Part shown: positions 1-12,111 of the stretch, in pieces | How positions within the stretch are numbered: position 1 is the stretch's first letter | Layout of the letters: each line of letters starts with the position of its first letter | DNA from: Nannobrachium achirus | Lineage: Eukaryota; Chordata; Actinopteri; Myctophiformes; Myctophidae | Direction: 5' to 3' | DNA: 64,000 nucleotides | Assembly (NCBI GenBank): GCA_963921795.1 | Contig: OY997661.1 | Location: 35,862,970-35,926,969 of the forward strand | Notes under the pieces: model-generated | Database searches by the model: none | The model's input: only the letters and a program-made list of their open reading frames with translations | Told to the model about the DNA's origin: nothing | Position numbers and translations under genes: made by a program

Positions 1-352
1 GTCAGCTCCCAGACGTGTTTAATAGAGGGGAGTGAAGGCAGGTACAGATGGAATGCATGAGAACCTGTATAACGGTTCCCAGATAACCCCTCGCGTTGAC
101 CCCTAGACTAGAGCACCTACAGCAGCTAGCGCCCCGCCATCTCTGGGTCACGCAACCACTTTTAGATATAGGCCATGGGCAGGGGTGAGATGGCGGTGAA
201 GCTATGTGAAGCGCCGCTCCACTATAGCTTTGAAGCTGCACGCTCGCCCCGTCGCCCTCACATGCACCATTGGCTGTTTTCCCACCTCGCTAACAAAACC
301 TGCCGTTCGACGCCGAGTGTCACAGCTTGAATTAACAGCAATGACCGACCTG
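1..352. other. No recognised feature
   Basis: Mixed-composition sequence. I see no motif, splice-flanked frame or repeat family shared with the rest of the window. Short open frames on both strands have no recognisable protein character. Confidence 0.4.
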
Positions 353-812
353 TACAGTCAGGGAATATCAGAATACCTACTAAAGCTGGGAATAAATTCC
401 TTACCAAACGATTTCTTCACCAATGTGTTTGTAAAGGTGTCTAGTAACATATCTAACAAAGTTTGAAATTCAAAATCCCTAGGAGAATCTTTGACAGCTA
501 GGGTATCTTTAGGTCTCATTCACTTACTATGCACTATACTATAAAGGAAAAAATGACTACCAAAAAAATCTGCTTTAAGTGGGATGTGAGGGGTCAGGTT
601 TTTAAGTATTCTGAATCCATTGCAAGCATTTGTTTTGCACGAAAAACATTCCTTGGGCTAAATATGGACTCCACAAAACGATGGTTTAGTGATGAGTCAT
701 CACTTTTCACAGTCAAACTTTGTTAGATATGTTACTAAACACCTTTATGAACACATTGGTGAAGAAATTGTTTGGTAAGAAATGTATTGCCAGGTTTTAT
801 TAATGGTCCGTC
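353..812. mobile_element. Foldback element T, copy 1 (right arm mostly deleted)
   Basis: This segment matches the left arm of the foldback element at 3712-4392: both begin cagtcaggga-like and share the blocks around ccttaccaaacgatttc and gtttagtgatgagtcatc. The left arm runs to the symmetry centre near 690. Only the outer part of the right arm (about 717-812) follows, so most of the right arm is lost. No coding capacity. Deletion next to the symmetry axis is a common way for long palindromes to decay. The family name is not known to me. Confidence 0.75.
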
Positions 813-1554
813 CATTGTGTGACCTGCTAATGTAATTTTGAGAGGTTCTGTCTGAACAAGCAGTCAAAAGAGTTGGATACCAGTGTGGCTGATGGATTCA
901 CGAACTAATTACATTTCAGAGGTGACTACGAGGTAAATAGGCCTACACAATTATGACAACACTAAAGTTTCCCCATTATACAGTACAAGTAAATATAGAA
1001 TACAATTTGATAAACAGTATCTTGTGGATTAATAAATAGTACACTATCGCTCACGTGCGAGTGCGTGCCCGCTCCACTATGGCTAAAAAAAGGTAAATAT
1101 ACAGTTTTTTTTACGTACTGTATACTTTTTAAATTGTTTCAAAAAGCTAAATAATTTCAGAACTTGATACATTAAAACGGGGAAAGCATTTTTGTCATTT
1201 TAGATTTTTATATAGCTCATAATGTCTGTTGTGCACTTAACAACAAGCATTGTGCATTCAACTTTATCTTTTAAATAGGGCTTAAGTAGTTAATTCATAC
1301 TTTTTGGCAGAGACGGCAAATTCAGTAACACTTAAACACTTAAACCCGAACCCGTTACAAACTTGATAACACATTTATTGAGACCCGGTTTCAATAAGCT
1401 TCGGGCTTATCGAGCCTGTTATCGAGCATAGTGGCCCATGATGTCACGTTTAAACAATCAAGAGATTGTTACAGTCCTATTCATAATATAAAGCCATTTA
1501 ACACTTATTGCACATTAATTAATGGTTGTTTTAAAGATAGACAAAAAGTCTTAC
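813..1554. other. AT-rich stretch without gene
   Basis: AT-rich sequence with short homopolymers. The only local pattern is a repetition of a cgggcttatcgagcctg-like motif near 1383-1425. No exon-like frame, RNA gene or clear element boundary was seen. Confidence 0.4.
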
Positions 1555-1739
1555 AAATGTTCGCTTAAAAAAATACAAATATTCAAAGATTTGCACACAT
1601 TTTCACGACTTTTCAAAAATAGCAGATCTACAAGCTGTGAGCATGTATATCTGCTATTTTTCAATAGCTAAAGTATAAAATAATGAAGGCCCCTCCACCT
1701 TGGGCCCTGGTAACTCAGTCCCACTTTTCCCCGCCCCTG
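1555..1739 (+). mobile_element. hAT-like MITE B, 3' fragment with hairpin module
   Basis: This is the terminal third of family B. A hairpin module lies at 1615-1661, with arms AAAATAGCAGATC and GATNTGCTATTTT and its tip reduced. The B-specific tail follows (caatagctaaagtataaaat, then ggcccctccaccttgggccc) and ends near gcccctg. The 5' half and the terminal gtgacg motif are missing, so the copy is truncated. Full B copies lie at 8977-9506 and 41851-42376. Confidence 0.8.
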
Positions 1740-1932
1740 CAAGGCATGCAAATCTCACAACGTCCCATCACTAATTTCTAGGTGTGTTCCAGTAAGTGAG
1801 AGCGTGTGTAATGTATGTTAAATCCATACAGGCAGATGACAGCCGGCCAACTCACTGGACTCAATGTGAACCTGCCTCACCATTGTCCCTCTATTTATAT
1901 CTCTCTGCAATTACATACACATCTGGATACGA

Positions 1933-2034
1933 TCTCTCTCTCTCTCTCTCTGTGTGTGCGTGTGCGTGTGCGTGTGCGTGTGTGTGTGTGCGCGCGTGCG
2001 CATATAGATATAAATGCTGACACAGGATTTTCAG

Positions 2035-2124
<90 letters not shown>
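1933..2124. repeat. Compound microsatellite (TC)n, (TG)n, then (TG)43
   Basis: A (TC)n run at 1933-1951 passes into interrupted (TG/CG)n to about 2000. After 40 bp a pure (TG)43 array fills 2039-2124. Open frames here encode only Cys-Val or His-Thr runs and are not genes. Confidence 0.97.
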
Positions 2125-2125
<1 letters not shown>

Positions 2126-2670
2126 AGGGGGGGATTCGGATAACAGAATGACAGAATGAAGAACAGAGGGATACAAATGTATACGTGCGCGCGTGCGTGC
2201 GTCTGGCAGTAATAGAGATATAATGAGTCACACTGCATAGTGAGGTTGTGTCTTGAAAATAACGACAAAGAAACATAGCTGCGTGACTTTTATGAAGTTA
2301 TGGTGGTCGGCTGATCATGATTTACCCCCGATTCCCATAATATCCTCCTCTGTTGTGTGTGTGTGCGCGCGCACGTGTGTGTGTGTGTGCGTGTTACTAT
2401 ACTTGTGAGGACCAAACGTCGTACGTTGAGGAACCATTTTCCTGCAGGTCGTAACAAGCTGTTTATCATTGACAAAGATTTGTAGTGTGGTCTACAATTA
2501 CGAAAAAAAGGTTCAGGTTGGGGTTAGCGTTTCGATTAAGACATTTAAGAGGTTAGGTTCAGGGCTTGGAATCATTGCGATCTTGTGGATCGACAATCTT
2601 TCAGCTTTATAGCGTTACGGTAAATGGCGAGAGATAACATCGGAGAATGGGAACTCAGTTGAAACTCAGT

Positions 2671-2853
2671 GGCTGCGGTTACATGGACAATATTTATTCA
2701 TTCAGAATGAACTAATTCTGAACAGAGATTCATACCCAACTGTTTACATGGATCAGACCTTCCATTCTAGAGATGTTCACATGAGCATTTATATTCTGAA
2801 TGAGCAGTCATTCTGAATGCAAGTGGAATATAGGTGTCCATGTAAACGCAGCC
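2671..2853. mobile_element. MITE V with ggctgcggttacatgga termini
   Basis: The segment starts ggctgcggttacatgga and ends with the inverse motif tccatgtaaacgcagcc, giving terminal inverted repeats of about 17 bp with one mismatch. The 183-bp interior repeats a cattctgaatgaac-like motif in both orientations. The trinucleotide agt borders both ends and may be a 3-bp target duplication. Superfamily not assigned. Confidence 0.7.
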
Positions 2854-2860
2854 AGTGAGT

Positions 2861-3150
2861 TAGGCACGTGCACACATAGACATCAAAGGGAGCTTGAGCC
2901 CCTGCCCTTTTATCTGCCTGTAAAAAGTGCCCTTTCCAGACCATGAATGCAGTTTTTACTATGGCGAAAGAAATGCAAAGGCCCTCTTTCCATGCCATAC
3001 CTGAAGGCAGCATTCAAGAGAATTGCCTTGTCCAAACTCTCTTGAACTTGAATGCAGCATCTTATGCTGAAATCAAGAAATGTGTAGAAAGCAAGCATCG
3101 GAGATAGCCGACCTCCAAGCTCACAACGTGTCGCAGTGCGACGCATTGAG
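2861..3150 (-). mobile_element. hAT-like MITE A, truncated copy
   Basis: It begins with a diverged A terminus (aggcacgtgcacacatag) and carries the A-specific interior, read on the minus strand. The hairpin arm gccgacctccaagctc and its self-complementary tip gtcgcagtgcgac (3130-3142) are present. The element stops just after the tip, so the second arm and the cagggacgtgcagag terminus are missing. Confidence 0.85.
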
Positions 3151-3229
3151 CACCACTGAAGTTCTGGTTCCGCCTCATAGTGGAAAAGGGGCTTAAGTAA
3201 TTTCATTTAAGTTTCAATTTCAGTTTTCA

Positions 3230-3521
<292 letters not shown>

Positions 3522-3711
3522 GATAACTAGACACAGGTGAACTCAAAAAGACAATCAACACGGCTGACAGGCAAACAGGTGACTAGGGTTACATATACAG
3601 GGAGGTGAGACAAGCCAGGCTAACTTACTTTACACCACTGATACGAACCTGTGTGCATGCTGACACTGCACTTGCATATTGCGAGCCTACTGCAGCACTC
3701 TTAGTCAGGGA

Positions 3712-4392
3712 AAACTAGCAAAATATCTGTCAAATCTGGGAATAAATTCCTTACCAAACAATTTCTTCACCAATGTGTTCGTAAAGGTGTCTAGTAACAT
3801 ATCTAACAAAGATTGAAATTCAACATCCCTAGCAAAATGTTTGACAGCTAGGGTAATTCTGGGTCTCATTCACTTACTATACACTGTACTATAAGGGAAA
3901 AAATCAATCCCAAAAATATGCTTTAAGTGGGATGTGAGGGGTCTAACTAGGTGTTTTTAATTATTCTGAATCCATTGCAAGCATTTGTTTTGCACAAAAA
4001 ACATTCCTTGGGCCAAAAATGGACCCCATACACCTTGTGAAAAGTGATGACTCATCACTAAACCATCGTGTTTTTTGCGTCTGATTTTGGCCCAATGAAT
4101 GTTTTTCGTGCAAAACAAATGCTTGCAATGGATTCAGAATAATTAAAAACACCTAGTTAGACCCCTAACATGCTACTTAAAGCATATTTTTTGGGAGTGA
4201 TTTTTTCCCTTATAGTACAGTGTATAGTAAGTGAATGAGACTCAGAATTACCCTAGCTGTCAAATATTTTGCTAGGGATGTTGAATTTCAATCTTTGTTA
4301 GATATGTTACTAGACACCTTTACGAACACATTGGTGAAGAAATTGTTTGGTAAGGAATTTATTCCCAGGGTTTTATTAAAATTCCCTGACTA
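3712..4392. mobile_element. Foldback element T, complete 681-bp palindrome
   Basis: Two arms of about 320 bp are inverted copies of each other around a centre near 4050. Left arm tagtcaggga to gtgatgactcatcac pairs with the right arm ending tccctgacta. Shared blocks include gaataaattccttacca with its inverse, and gcaagcatttgttttgc with its inverse. The central atgactcat motif is itself palindromic. The 108-codon frame at 4235-4561 is only arm sequence. A tct flanks both ends and could be a 3-bp duplication. Copy 1 at 353-812 lacks most of one arm. Confidence 0.9.
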
Positions 4393-4584
4393 TCTAGAGT
4401 TGTCTCATTTTGGTCAGGTTAGTGTGTGTGGCAACGCCCGGTCACGTAAAAGCCCACATTCTCCGGGCGCTACGCTATATGCTTGGGTAAACGCCACGCT
4501 CTCCACTGTAACACGCCATGAGGACAGTGGAGTCAGAGGTGAAAAACTCGCCCACCCTTAACCACAGCTGCCGTATCATTACAC

Positions 4585-4600
4585 CCCCCCCCCCCCCCCA
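4585..4600. repeat. C-rich homopolymer
   Basis: A run of about 16 cytosines, a probable slippage site. Confidence 0.9.
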
Positions 4601-4670
4601 ACCACCAGCACCTGTCAGGTCAGTTTCTCTCCCTGATCAAAGAAGTCATTCTTTAATTGTTACTATTATT

Positions 4671-5075
4671 GCAACCGTAGGTCGCAAGTTTACTATGAAA
4701 GCGGTCACAGCTTGCCTGTGTGTATCTCTGTCTGTCACGCCTGACACTGTGGTTCTATGGGTTTGTCTGTGGTTCTATGGGTTTGTCGCTCTGACATCAT
4801 GCTCTGATGTCACTGTGATGTCAGGGGAACCACTCTTAACAGAATGGGTTTGCCGCTCTGACACCACGCTCTGGCTTGATGTCCCTTTTATGCCCATATA
4901 TGGAGATCGCTGATGTCATCACGAGTCACACTTGCAAATGAATTACCTTGTCCGTTTTATGCCCATATATGGAGATCCCTGTCCCGATGTCATCAATATT
5001 AAGCGCATATCTGGTAATGCCCATATATGGGCATGTTCTGACATCACATTGTTGACTATCATCCACCAAAACTGA
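4671..5075 (+). mobile_element. Helitron-like element G fragment
   Basis: It starts with the short palindrome gcaaccgtaggtcgc that also opens other G/H copies. Then come repeated modules shared with 21900-22180 and 59700-60160: tgacatcactgtgatgtca, cagaatgggtttgccgctc and tgcccatatatggagatc. No 3' hairpin plus CTRR end is visible here, so this is a 3'-truncated copy. No protein is encoded. Confidence 0.55.
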
Positions 5076-5159
5076 AACTGCTTTTTTTCTCCTCACAGGA
5101 GATAAGGCTGAAGTCCAAACATGGACCAAACACTCATAGACCAATTATTTGATTATTAT

Positions 5160-5186
5160 TATTTTATATATATATATATATATTTA
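5160..5186. repeat. (TA)n tract
   Basis: Short AT dinucleotide run within AT-rich sequence. Confidence 0.85.
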
Positions 5187-5189
5187 CAC

Positions 5190-6343
5190 AATCAAATGTT
5201 TCACCAGGACCCTGGATGGCTTGGTTCCAGGCTTTAATAAGTGTGAATTTGGGGGTCCTTGACACGAACTAATGCTATAGTGTATGCATGGCTCTGTGGG
5301 TCATTGGAATGGAACTGATAGCAGGGTACTGTTGGTGTGGTGATTTGGGGCCTTTGGGAAACATTCCTTTCATCCAGACATGTTGAATCACCCACTGCAA
5401 CCCTGCTGTCCTGATGGGCAAATGTACAACATCTTTCACAGTCATTTGTTTTAATAGAACACATAAATACATGTGCCAATCTACAATGAGCGTGTGTGTG
5501 CGTGTGCGTGTGTGTGTCTCCAAAGAGAGCATCAAAGACAGAATTACTTTTTTTTTAACAGAAGTTAAAAGTGCAGAAGGTGCCAGGGAGTTTCCTTTTT
5601 CCTCTATTTCTATCCAGGGTACGAGCCCTTCTAAGACTGGTCAAAATCTGATTAAAGACAACATTGTGGGGGATTGTTTGCGCTTGACCCAAAAACATCT
5701 TACATCTTGTCTTCCATAATTTTGCTAAAACAACACCAATGATCCACCAAAAGAATTCATGCTTTTCCCTCACTAGACTCTCTCTGAAAATTCCATACCC
5801 CTCTCTCTTCTCCACTAGTCCCTATTCCCTATACCTAACACCTTAGTCTATTTTTTATTTGTTGACGAAATGTAGGCCTACAGTATATTTAGACATAGAT
5901 TTAATCACCGTAGCGTAGTTTTTATTTTGTTTCTATTTAGTTTTCGTCAGTGAAAAAAAGGTACAGTCAACCAACACATTTTCGTCATAGTTTTAATCAA
6001 CACCGCCGCAGTCCTCGTGGTGACACTTACCAGAGCGCAGCTCTGCTTTCCCTCTCTCCTCTTTAATGGTTTGTGACACACCCCAGCAGCCCTCAACACC
6101 AGACCCCCCCCAACCCACCCAAACCCCCCCTCCGGTCGGACCCCCGGGACGGCTGGAAACATGGCCCCCCGCCCGGCATGACACAACCCCTCTCCTCCTG
6201 ACCGCAAGTCTGTGCAGTCAGACATCATGTGCATGTCGTCACTGTTCGTAGGGGAAAACCTTGCCATGTTCAAGACGGGATATAGCCTTCTATAATTCAG
6301 GAAGAGGAAAGTAAAAAAATCACACTCGTGTGAACTGAGCGGT

Positions 6344-6344
<1 letters not shown>
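5190..6344. other. No gene recognised; C-rich patch and O-like repeat piece
   Basis: At 5800-5990 there is sequence resembling the ctaaaatgttagg / gactaaaac repeat (family O, 46000-46340) in the opposite orientation. At 6090-6180 there is a C-rich patch. The longest frame (159 codons, minus strand, 5947-6426) depends on the adjacent TG array and shows no known domain. Confidence 0.4.

Positions 6345-6403
<59 letters not shown>
6345..6403. repeat. Microsatellite (GT)29
   Basis: Pure GT array. Confidence 0.97.
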
Positions 6404-6404
<1 letters not shown>

Positions 6405-6454
6405 AACAGCGCCCCTCCCTTAACATGTGTGGTCAGAAAAGGTTACTGCAGGCT

Positions 6455-6484
6455 ACAGACAGACAGACAGACACGGAGACACGG

Positions 6485-6520
<36 letters not shown>
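6455..6520. repeat. Microsatellite (ACAG)n
   Basis: Tetranucleotide acag/gaca array broken by two acacggag units near 6470-6485. Confidence 0.95.
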
Positions 6521-6855
6521 CCACACACACGGCCACGTATAGGAGCGTTGTGACCACCGCTCAAAAAATATGTACCGGTGTTCTAATGCAGCTTATACAA
6601 CAGGTAGTCGGGCTCTCAATGAAAAACAGGCTCTCCAACAGTGCAGATAACGAGCGCTACTGCACTGTCTCATCAAGCAAAGATTTCAGCCGTGCGCTCT
6701 CCTTCTCCCCACACTATACTAGGCTAGCAGTTTTCATGTGAAGTTCAGGGACAGTAGCTAAATGTGGCATTAAACACATACAAATTCCTATTGAATATCT
6801 TTACAATGACATGAAGTTGACATGTTTTCTTTTAAGGGCAACAGTTGTATAATCG

Positions 6856-7000
6856 CAATATTACACTCGAGGGTCTGCCTTATCACGGTTATCTGGCACT
6901 TCAGTCGTGCCTACGGAACTCGCCTTCGGCTCGTTCCTGCAGCAAGACTGTCGTGATAACCAGATAACCGTGATAATGCACACCCTCTCGTGTAATATTG
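6856..7000. repeat. 145-bp inverted repeat (foldback)
   Basis: The left arm caatattacactcgaggg then tatcacggttatctgg pairs with the right arm ccagataaccgtgata then ccctctcgtgtaatattg. The arms are about 45 bp and near-perfect. The loop carries a second small hairpin (actcgccttcggctcg). No coding content. Probably a MITE, but no flanking duplication was found. Confidence 0.85.
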
Positions 7001-7675
7001 CTAAATTTTCAGGCAGCGAACCCCAAAAAAGATGGTTCTATTGCATATATATTCAGAGGCATATAGGCACAATCTATTTTTACAGTAAAGTCAAATATAG
7101 TTTTACTGTTACGATCATATGTCATGTAACATTTTAGTTAATATGCATAGAGATGTAATGTGATAAGATTGATGATCAAATGTCATGACTCATGTAAAGT
7201 ATCCTCAACAGATATTTTAACTTATTTTAGGAACAGAGATGTTTACTAAAGAAAAATGTCAACCTTTTTTTTAAATAAAAGCATAAAACTCAGTTAAGAG
7301 GCATACCTATTACTGCTGGCACGTGACTTTTTTTGTAGGATATTATATTTTGTTTCATGTACACCAAATGTACATTCTCAAATTAACGCTGAAAAAATAA
7401 ATAACTGAAGTTACTTTTTCTATGCAACTTGAAATTTCTCCAGGGGTAGAACTTTAACTTGATCAAGATACTGCCATGATGAGTTACTTGTAACTGTAAG
7501 TTACGCTTTCAAGGTAACTTCCCCAACACTGGCTACTGTATATAGATACCCTGCTCTCATGAAGTCTTAAAGTTTCTCCAGCTCTGCCTGGCTCTTTGCT
7601 TTCCTTTCAGACGTCGTGTTGTGTACATTTATTGACACACTCGCTGCTACACAAGACATATTATGACCTCACCAT
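7001..7675. other. AT-rich stretch without gene
   Basis: AT-rich. It contains a short piece related to family E (aactgaagttacttttt, gtaacttccccaacactggc near 7400-7535). Nothing else was recognised. Confidence 0.4.
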
Positions 7676-7680
7676 GCTGC

Positions 7681-7743
7681 ACGCACACGCTCATGCACAC
7701 ACACAAACACACACACGCACACGCACGCACGCACACACACACT
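7681..7743. repeat. Imperfect (CA)/(CGCA) microsatellite
   Basis: Interrupted acacgcacgcac array. Confidence 0.9.
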
Positions 7744-7780
7744 GCAGGGGCACTGATCTGTGCAAAATCCTACAGCAAAC

Positions 7781-8244
7781 TAGGGTTGTTCGATGTGGCC
7801 TAAAAATAAAATCTCGATTTATTTCTCAGAAAAGTCGATTTTCGATTCCGATTTCGATTTTTTTGAAAAGAATAATACATTGTTTCAACTATGTTGTTTT
7901 AATTTAAAAAATGCAAGGACATGATTTTTTTTTTATTATCGTTTTATTTTTTAAATGTTTTATATAGCCAAATAGCAAAATCTAATTTGGTGAGCCCTGC
8001 CCAGTCTGACGTGCGCTGCACGTGCATCAAAGAAATTACACATCAGAGATAAAGTAGTATTAATTTGGTGTCGTACCTTGTCGTCCTGCTTTAGGAGGAC
8101 CGGGCTGTGCACTTTTTGCCCCGTGCAAGGCTCCAATGAGTAAGAATTACCCTAATTAAAGTGAAAATCGATTTCTTATTTTTTAAATCGTCCAAAGGAA
8201 AAAATCCCGATTTCGATTAAAAATCGATTAATCGGAAAACCCTA
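7781..8244. mobile_element. hAT-type MITE, TSD cagcaaac
   Basis: The 464-bp element starts tagggttgttcgat and ends ggaaaaccctacagc-side, with TAGGGTT/AACCCTA termini. It is flanked on both sides by the identical 8-mer cagcaaac (7773-7780 and 8245-8252). An 8-bp duplication is the hallmark of hAT-superfamily transposition. The interior has cgattttcgatt-type repeats in both orientations near the ends. It is non-coding, so it depended on a transposase made elsewhere. Confidence 0.92.
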
Positions 8245-8267
8245 CAGCAAACTGCACTCATATAGGG

Positions 8268-8477
8268 CAGTGGTTCTCAAACTTGTTCATGTCAAGGCCC
8301 CCCATCTCAAAAATATTTTTTTGCGGCAGGGACCTCCAGAAGGAAAGATTTTACTTGAGCATTTTTCACTTGCCACGTGCCACGCTATGAGCTTGTAGAT
8401 CTGCTATTTTTTGAATATCCAGAGTATAGGCCTATGTAATAATGGTTAAAGTTGATTGTGAACTTTGAGAACCACCA
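8268..8477 (+). mobile_element. hAT-like element I with half hairpin
   Basis: It begins cagtggttctcaaac and ends ctttgagaaccac, the TIR pattern of Charlie/MER5-like hAT elements. The right half of the hairpin module (gagcttgtagatctgct) is at 8390-8412, followed by the B/I tail (cagagtataggcc, ggttaaagttg). The left hairpin arm is lost. The 8 bp before it read atataggg, but the right flank does not match, so the right end may be altered. Confidence 0.75.
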
Positions 8478-8850
8478 TGCACCTGCAAGGGGGGATGAGA
8501 TTCATCTTGACTCATAACGCAAACTCAAAACTAGACTACAATAATTGCTGACCTCAAAATCCAAGTGAGCAAAATGTGAGTAGGCTACTGATTCTCAATC
8601 TATCTGCTACCTTAAACCTCTGGTTGTCATCACACTGTCTGTCTGTCTGTCTGTGGCTTGTTTGAAGTGGGATTCCCAGAACGCAGTTCAAAACAAAACC
8701 ACGGAAATATAGCGCTCCAAAAGGAATGCTGCAATGGGTCTTGGCGCCGAGGATATCTTTGGAAAGCGACAGCTATGTATTAACTTAAATGAATAATATA
8801 AAACAACACATTTATGTCCTACGTGCGGGGCCAGACACGCTGTCTATTTT
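8478..8850. other. No gene recognised
   Basis: Sequence without a recognised family. A short (CTGT)n run lies at 8635-8655. Confidence 0.4.
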
Positions 8851-8857
8851 ATTTTTT

Positions 8858-9582
8858 AGAGAAGTTTCAACACACTCAACATGGAACCCTCAAGGCAGGA
8901 GGAAGAGAGGAAGACCTGGAGCCACCATGGAGAAGAACCGCAGAGCAGGAGATGAAGGTGCAAGGGCTGTCATGGCCAGGGGCGTCGCACCAAATTCTGG
9001 GCCCTGGGTACAAGGATTTACTCACATTCTGTGCTATTGAACTATTGAAAAATAGCAGATATACAAGCTCACAGCGCGGCACCAAGTGCCGCGCTGTGAG
9101 CTTGTAGATCTGCTATTTTTTTTTTTTTTTAATTGTTAAGATTTGTGCCAGTCTTTGAATATTTCAAATCCTTCTAAGGTTTTTTGAAACCCCCATGTTT
9201 CTATGTCAGTGGTGATCAAATTCTTTCATGTGAAGGACCCCCAAAATGATATGAATTTGGCCACGGACGCCCATCTCGAAATACTTAGTTCCAGGGACCC
9301 CCAGAAGCAAAATTTGAGTTAAACATGCATGTTTGCACACATTGCACACAAAATAGCAGATCTACAAGCTTGCAGCGCGGCACTCGGTGCCGCGCTGTGA
9401 GCTTGTATATCTGCTATTTTTCAATAGCTAAAGTATAAAATAATTAAGGCCCCTCCACCTTGGGCCCTAGTAACTCAGTCCCACTCCCCCCCTTGTGACG
9501 CCCTTGGTCATGGCAACAACTGGAGCGGAGGGCACAAGACCGAAGGGGATGGAGGAGTGTCATCGATGGCCTATGTTCTTAA
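8858..9582 (+). pseudogene. LINE reverse-transcriptase C-terminal tail, split by MITE B
   Basis: The two exposed parts (about 8858-8976 and 9515-9582) read as the C-terminal end of a non-LTR retrotransposon ORF2. The first part gives STWNPQGRRKRGRPGAT, then, after a one-base shift at the acc-a-tgg site near 8929, WRRTAEQEMKVQGLSW. The second gives QQLERRAQDRRGWRS, then VIDGLCS and a TAA stop at 9580-9582. The KRGRP..TWRR and AQDR..W patterns are typical of LINE C-termini (established knowledge). The ORF is broken by the 530-bp B element and by the frame shift. Clade not assigned. It is a dead fragment. Confidence 0.82.
8977..9506 (+). mobile_element. hAT-like MITE B, complete, TSD gtcatggc
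   Basis: A 530-bp element with ends caggggcgtcgcacc and gtgacgcccttg. It is flanked by identical 8-mers gtcatggc (8969-8976 and 9507-9514). It holds two hairpin modules, at 9048-9120 and 9350-9420. Both have the B-specific tip gcgcggcac / gtgccgcgc and are almost perfectly self-complementary. Between them a CAGTGGTGATCAA start resembles element I, so B is itself composite. It interrupts a LINE reading frame exactly at a Trp codon. Non-coding. Confidence 0.93.
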
Positions 9583-10597
<1,015 letters not shown>

Positions 10598-10771
10598 GCA
10601 TACTTTCTGTTGATGTGTGTCTGGGCTTCACGTTCAGTGACCTCGGGTTCAAAGTTCAACTTCCTAGAATCCTGTCTGGTTTTGCTCTACAGTGTGTGTG
10701 CAGTGCACTGTGCATGTGTGTGCCCCACACCCATATACTGGATATACAAATAGCCAACCTCACAAACTGGC

Positions 10772-10822
10772 ACACACACACGCACGCACGCACGAACGCA
10801 CGCACGCACGCACGCACGCATG
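10772..10822. repeat. Microsatellite (CA)/(CGCA)n
   Basis: Mixed CA and cgca units with one cgaacgca interruption. Confidence 0.93.
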
Positions 10823-10889
10823 CAGTTATTCGGCCTCAGTCAAGTAAGGCCCTGCCCAGAGGCCTCAGAGTATATGGATACCCCATCAT

Positions 10890-11789
10890 ACGCGGTGGTG
10901 TAAAGTAACCAAGTACATTTACTCCAACTGCATTTATAGTTTTGGGATACATTTACATTCCAAGTTCCATTGTCTTATTAGCTCACAGCATGTCACAACA
11001 CCACGGATTGGAGCTTAGCATAATCTGGCTATAAAAACACACCTAAGTTTGTATAGGCTATAAAAACATGCCTAAGTTTGTAGCTGGTAGTGCGAGCAGG
11101 GGCACGCGCAAAACCCATTTGCAAAACCCATTTGCGCGAGATTTTGGATCAGGTGCCTTAGCACGAGTCTAACTCGTTTGAGCGCAGATTGCCCATATGG
11201 GCATTGACATGCCCATATGGGTAACTGTGGGGAAAGCATCGCTATAGACTACTGCACATTCACATGAATTAAAACAATTTGAGAAATCATAGCAAAGCAT
11301 ACAGATGCACAGACAGCCTGCCAGCTAGCCACACATGGCATCAAATCACAACACTGGCATGTTTCTGAACACACATGACAGCAAACAATGGCAGTCATAT
11401 CTCAGCTAAAATGATAATAACATTTAATTGGCACGGCGGCCAGCCAGTTAATACTGTACATAAAAGATTAGGTCTTACCTTGTCAGTCACCCCAACGTCC
11501 AAATAACTCCATTGATTATCATAATTTCCAGTTGATAACATATTCCATCGACAGTATAGCCTATCATAATCTTGTATATCCATTGTCCGTTTTTTTAATT
11601 AGTTGTAATTAAAGCCATGTAAACTTTAAAGGGCAAGTTCACTTCTGGGACAACCTGATCGTATTGTTGTTTGGGACAAGATCAACACAATCCTGAGTTA
11701 TTTTTTGTGTTCAATCTGTGTTTTGAGATATTTTAGTATTTCAGCATGAATGATGATGCATTTTGCATCATATGATGCATCATATAGGG
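10890..11789. other. No gene; short local repeats
   Basis: An E-like end (gtggtgtaaagtaac) starts the stretch. A 27-bp unit (ggctataaaaaca.. cctaagtttgta) is tandemly duplicated at 11029-11055 and 11067-11093. The tetrameric palindrome tgcccatatgggca occurs twice at 11190-11222. The rest is unclassified. Confidence 0.4.
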
Positions 11790-12111
11790 CAGGGGTTTTC
11801 AAAGCTGGTGACGGGGCACCCTGGGTTGACGGCACTCCAGGGGTGCCCTGAGATAATTTGATAATATTTTAAATTGATTTGGACATTTAAAAATATATTT
11901 AGTATCATTTCAAACTTGAAGTACAAAGTTATTTTCAGTCAGTTCTAAACAAAATCGCTATTATCTCGCTTTCCTCGCAACATAATCGCTAAAATATGCT
12001 ATAAATATAAGGGCCTGGGAGTGAAAATTAGGAATATATTAATTAGGGGTGCCTCGGATGAAAAAAATATTTATATGGGTGCCCCGAGCCAAAAAAGTTT
12101 GGGAACCCCTG
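11790..12111. mobile_element. hAT-type MITE, TSD atataggg
   Basis: A 322-bp element with ends caggggttttcaaag and gtttgggaacccctg, flanked by identical 8-mers atataggg (11782-11789 and 12112-12119). Internal gcaccctgggttgacgg and gggtgccccgagcc are partly inverted copies. No ORF. The recent-looking intact duplication makes this a clear hAT insertion. Confidence 0.95.

Noticed and set aside
1891-2276. Overlapping frames of 80-125 codons with His-Thr or Cys-Val runs (also at 3355, 14912-15338, 22339-22803, 44661-45135, 55624-56109 and others)
   Set aside because: They are translations of dinucleotide microsatellites on both strands. No start context, no non-repetitive domain.
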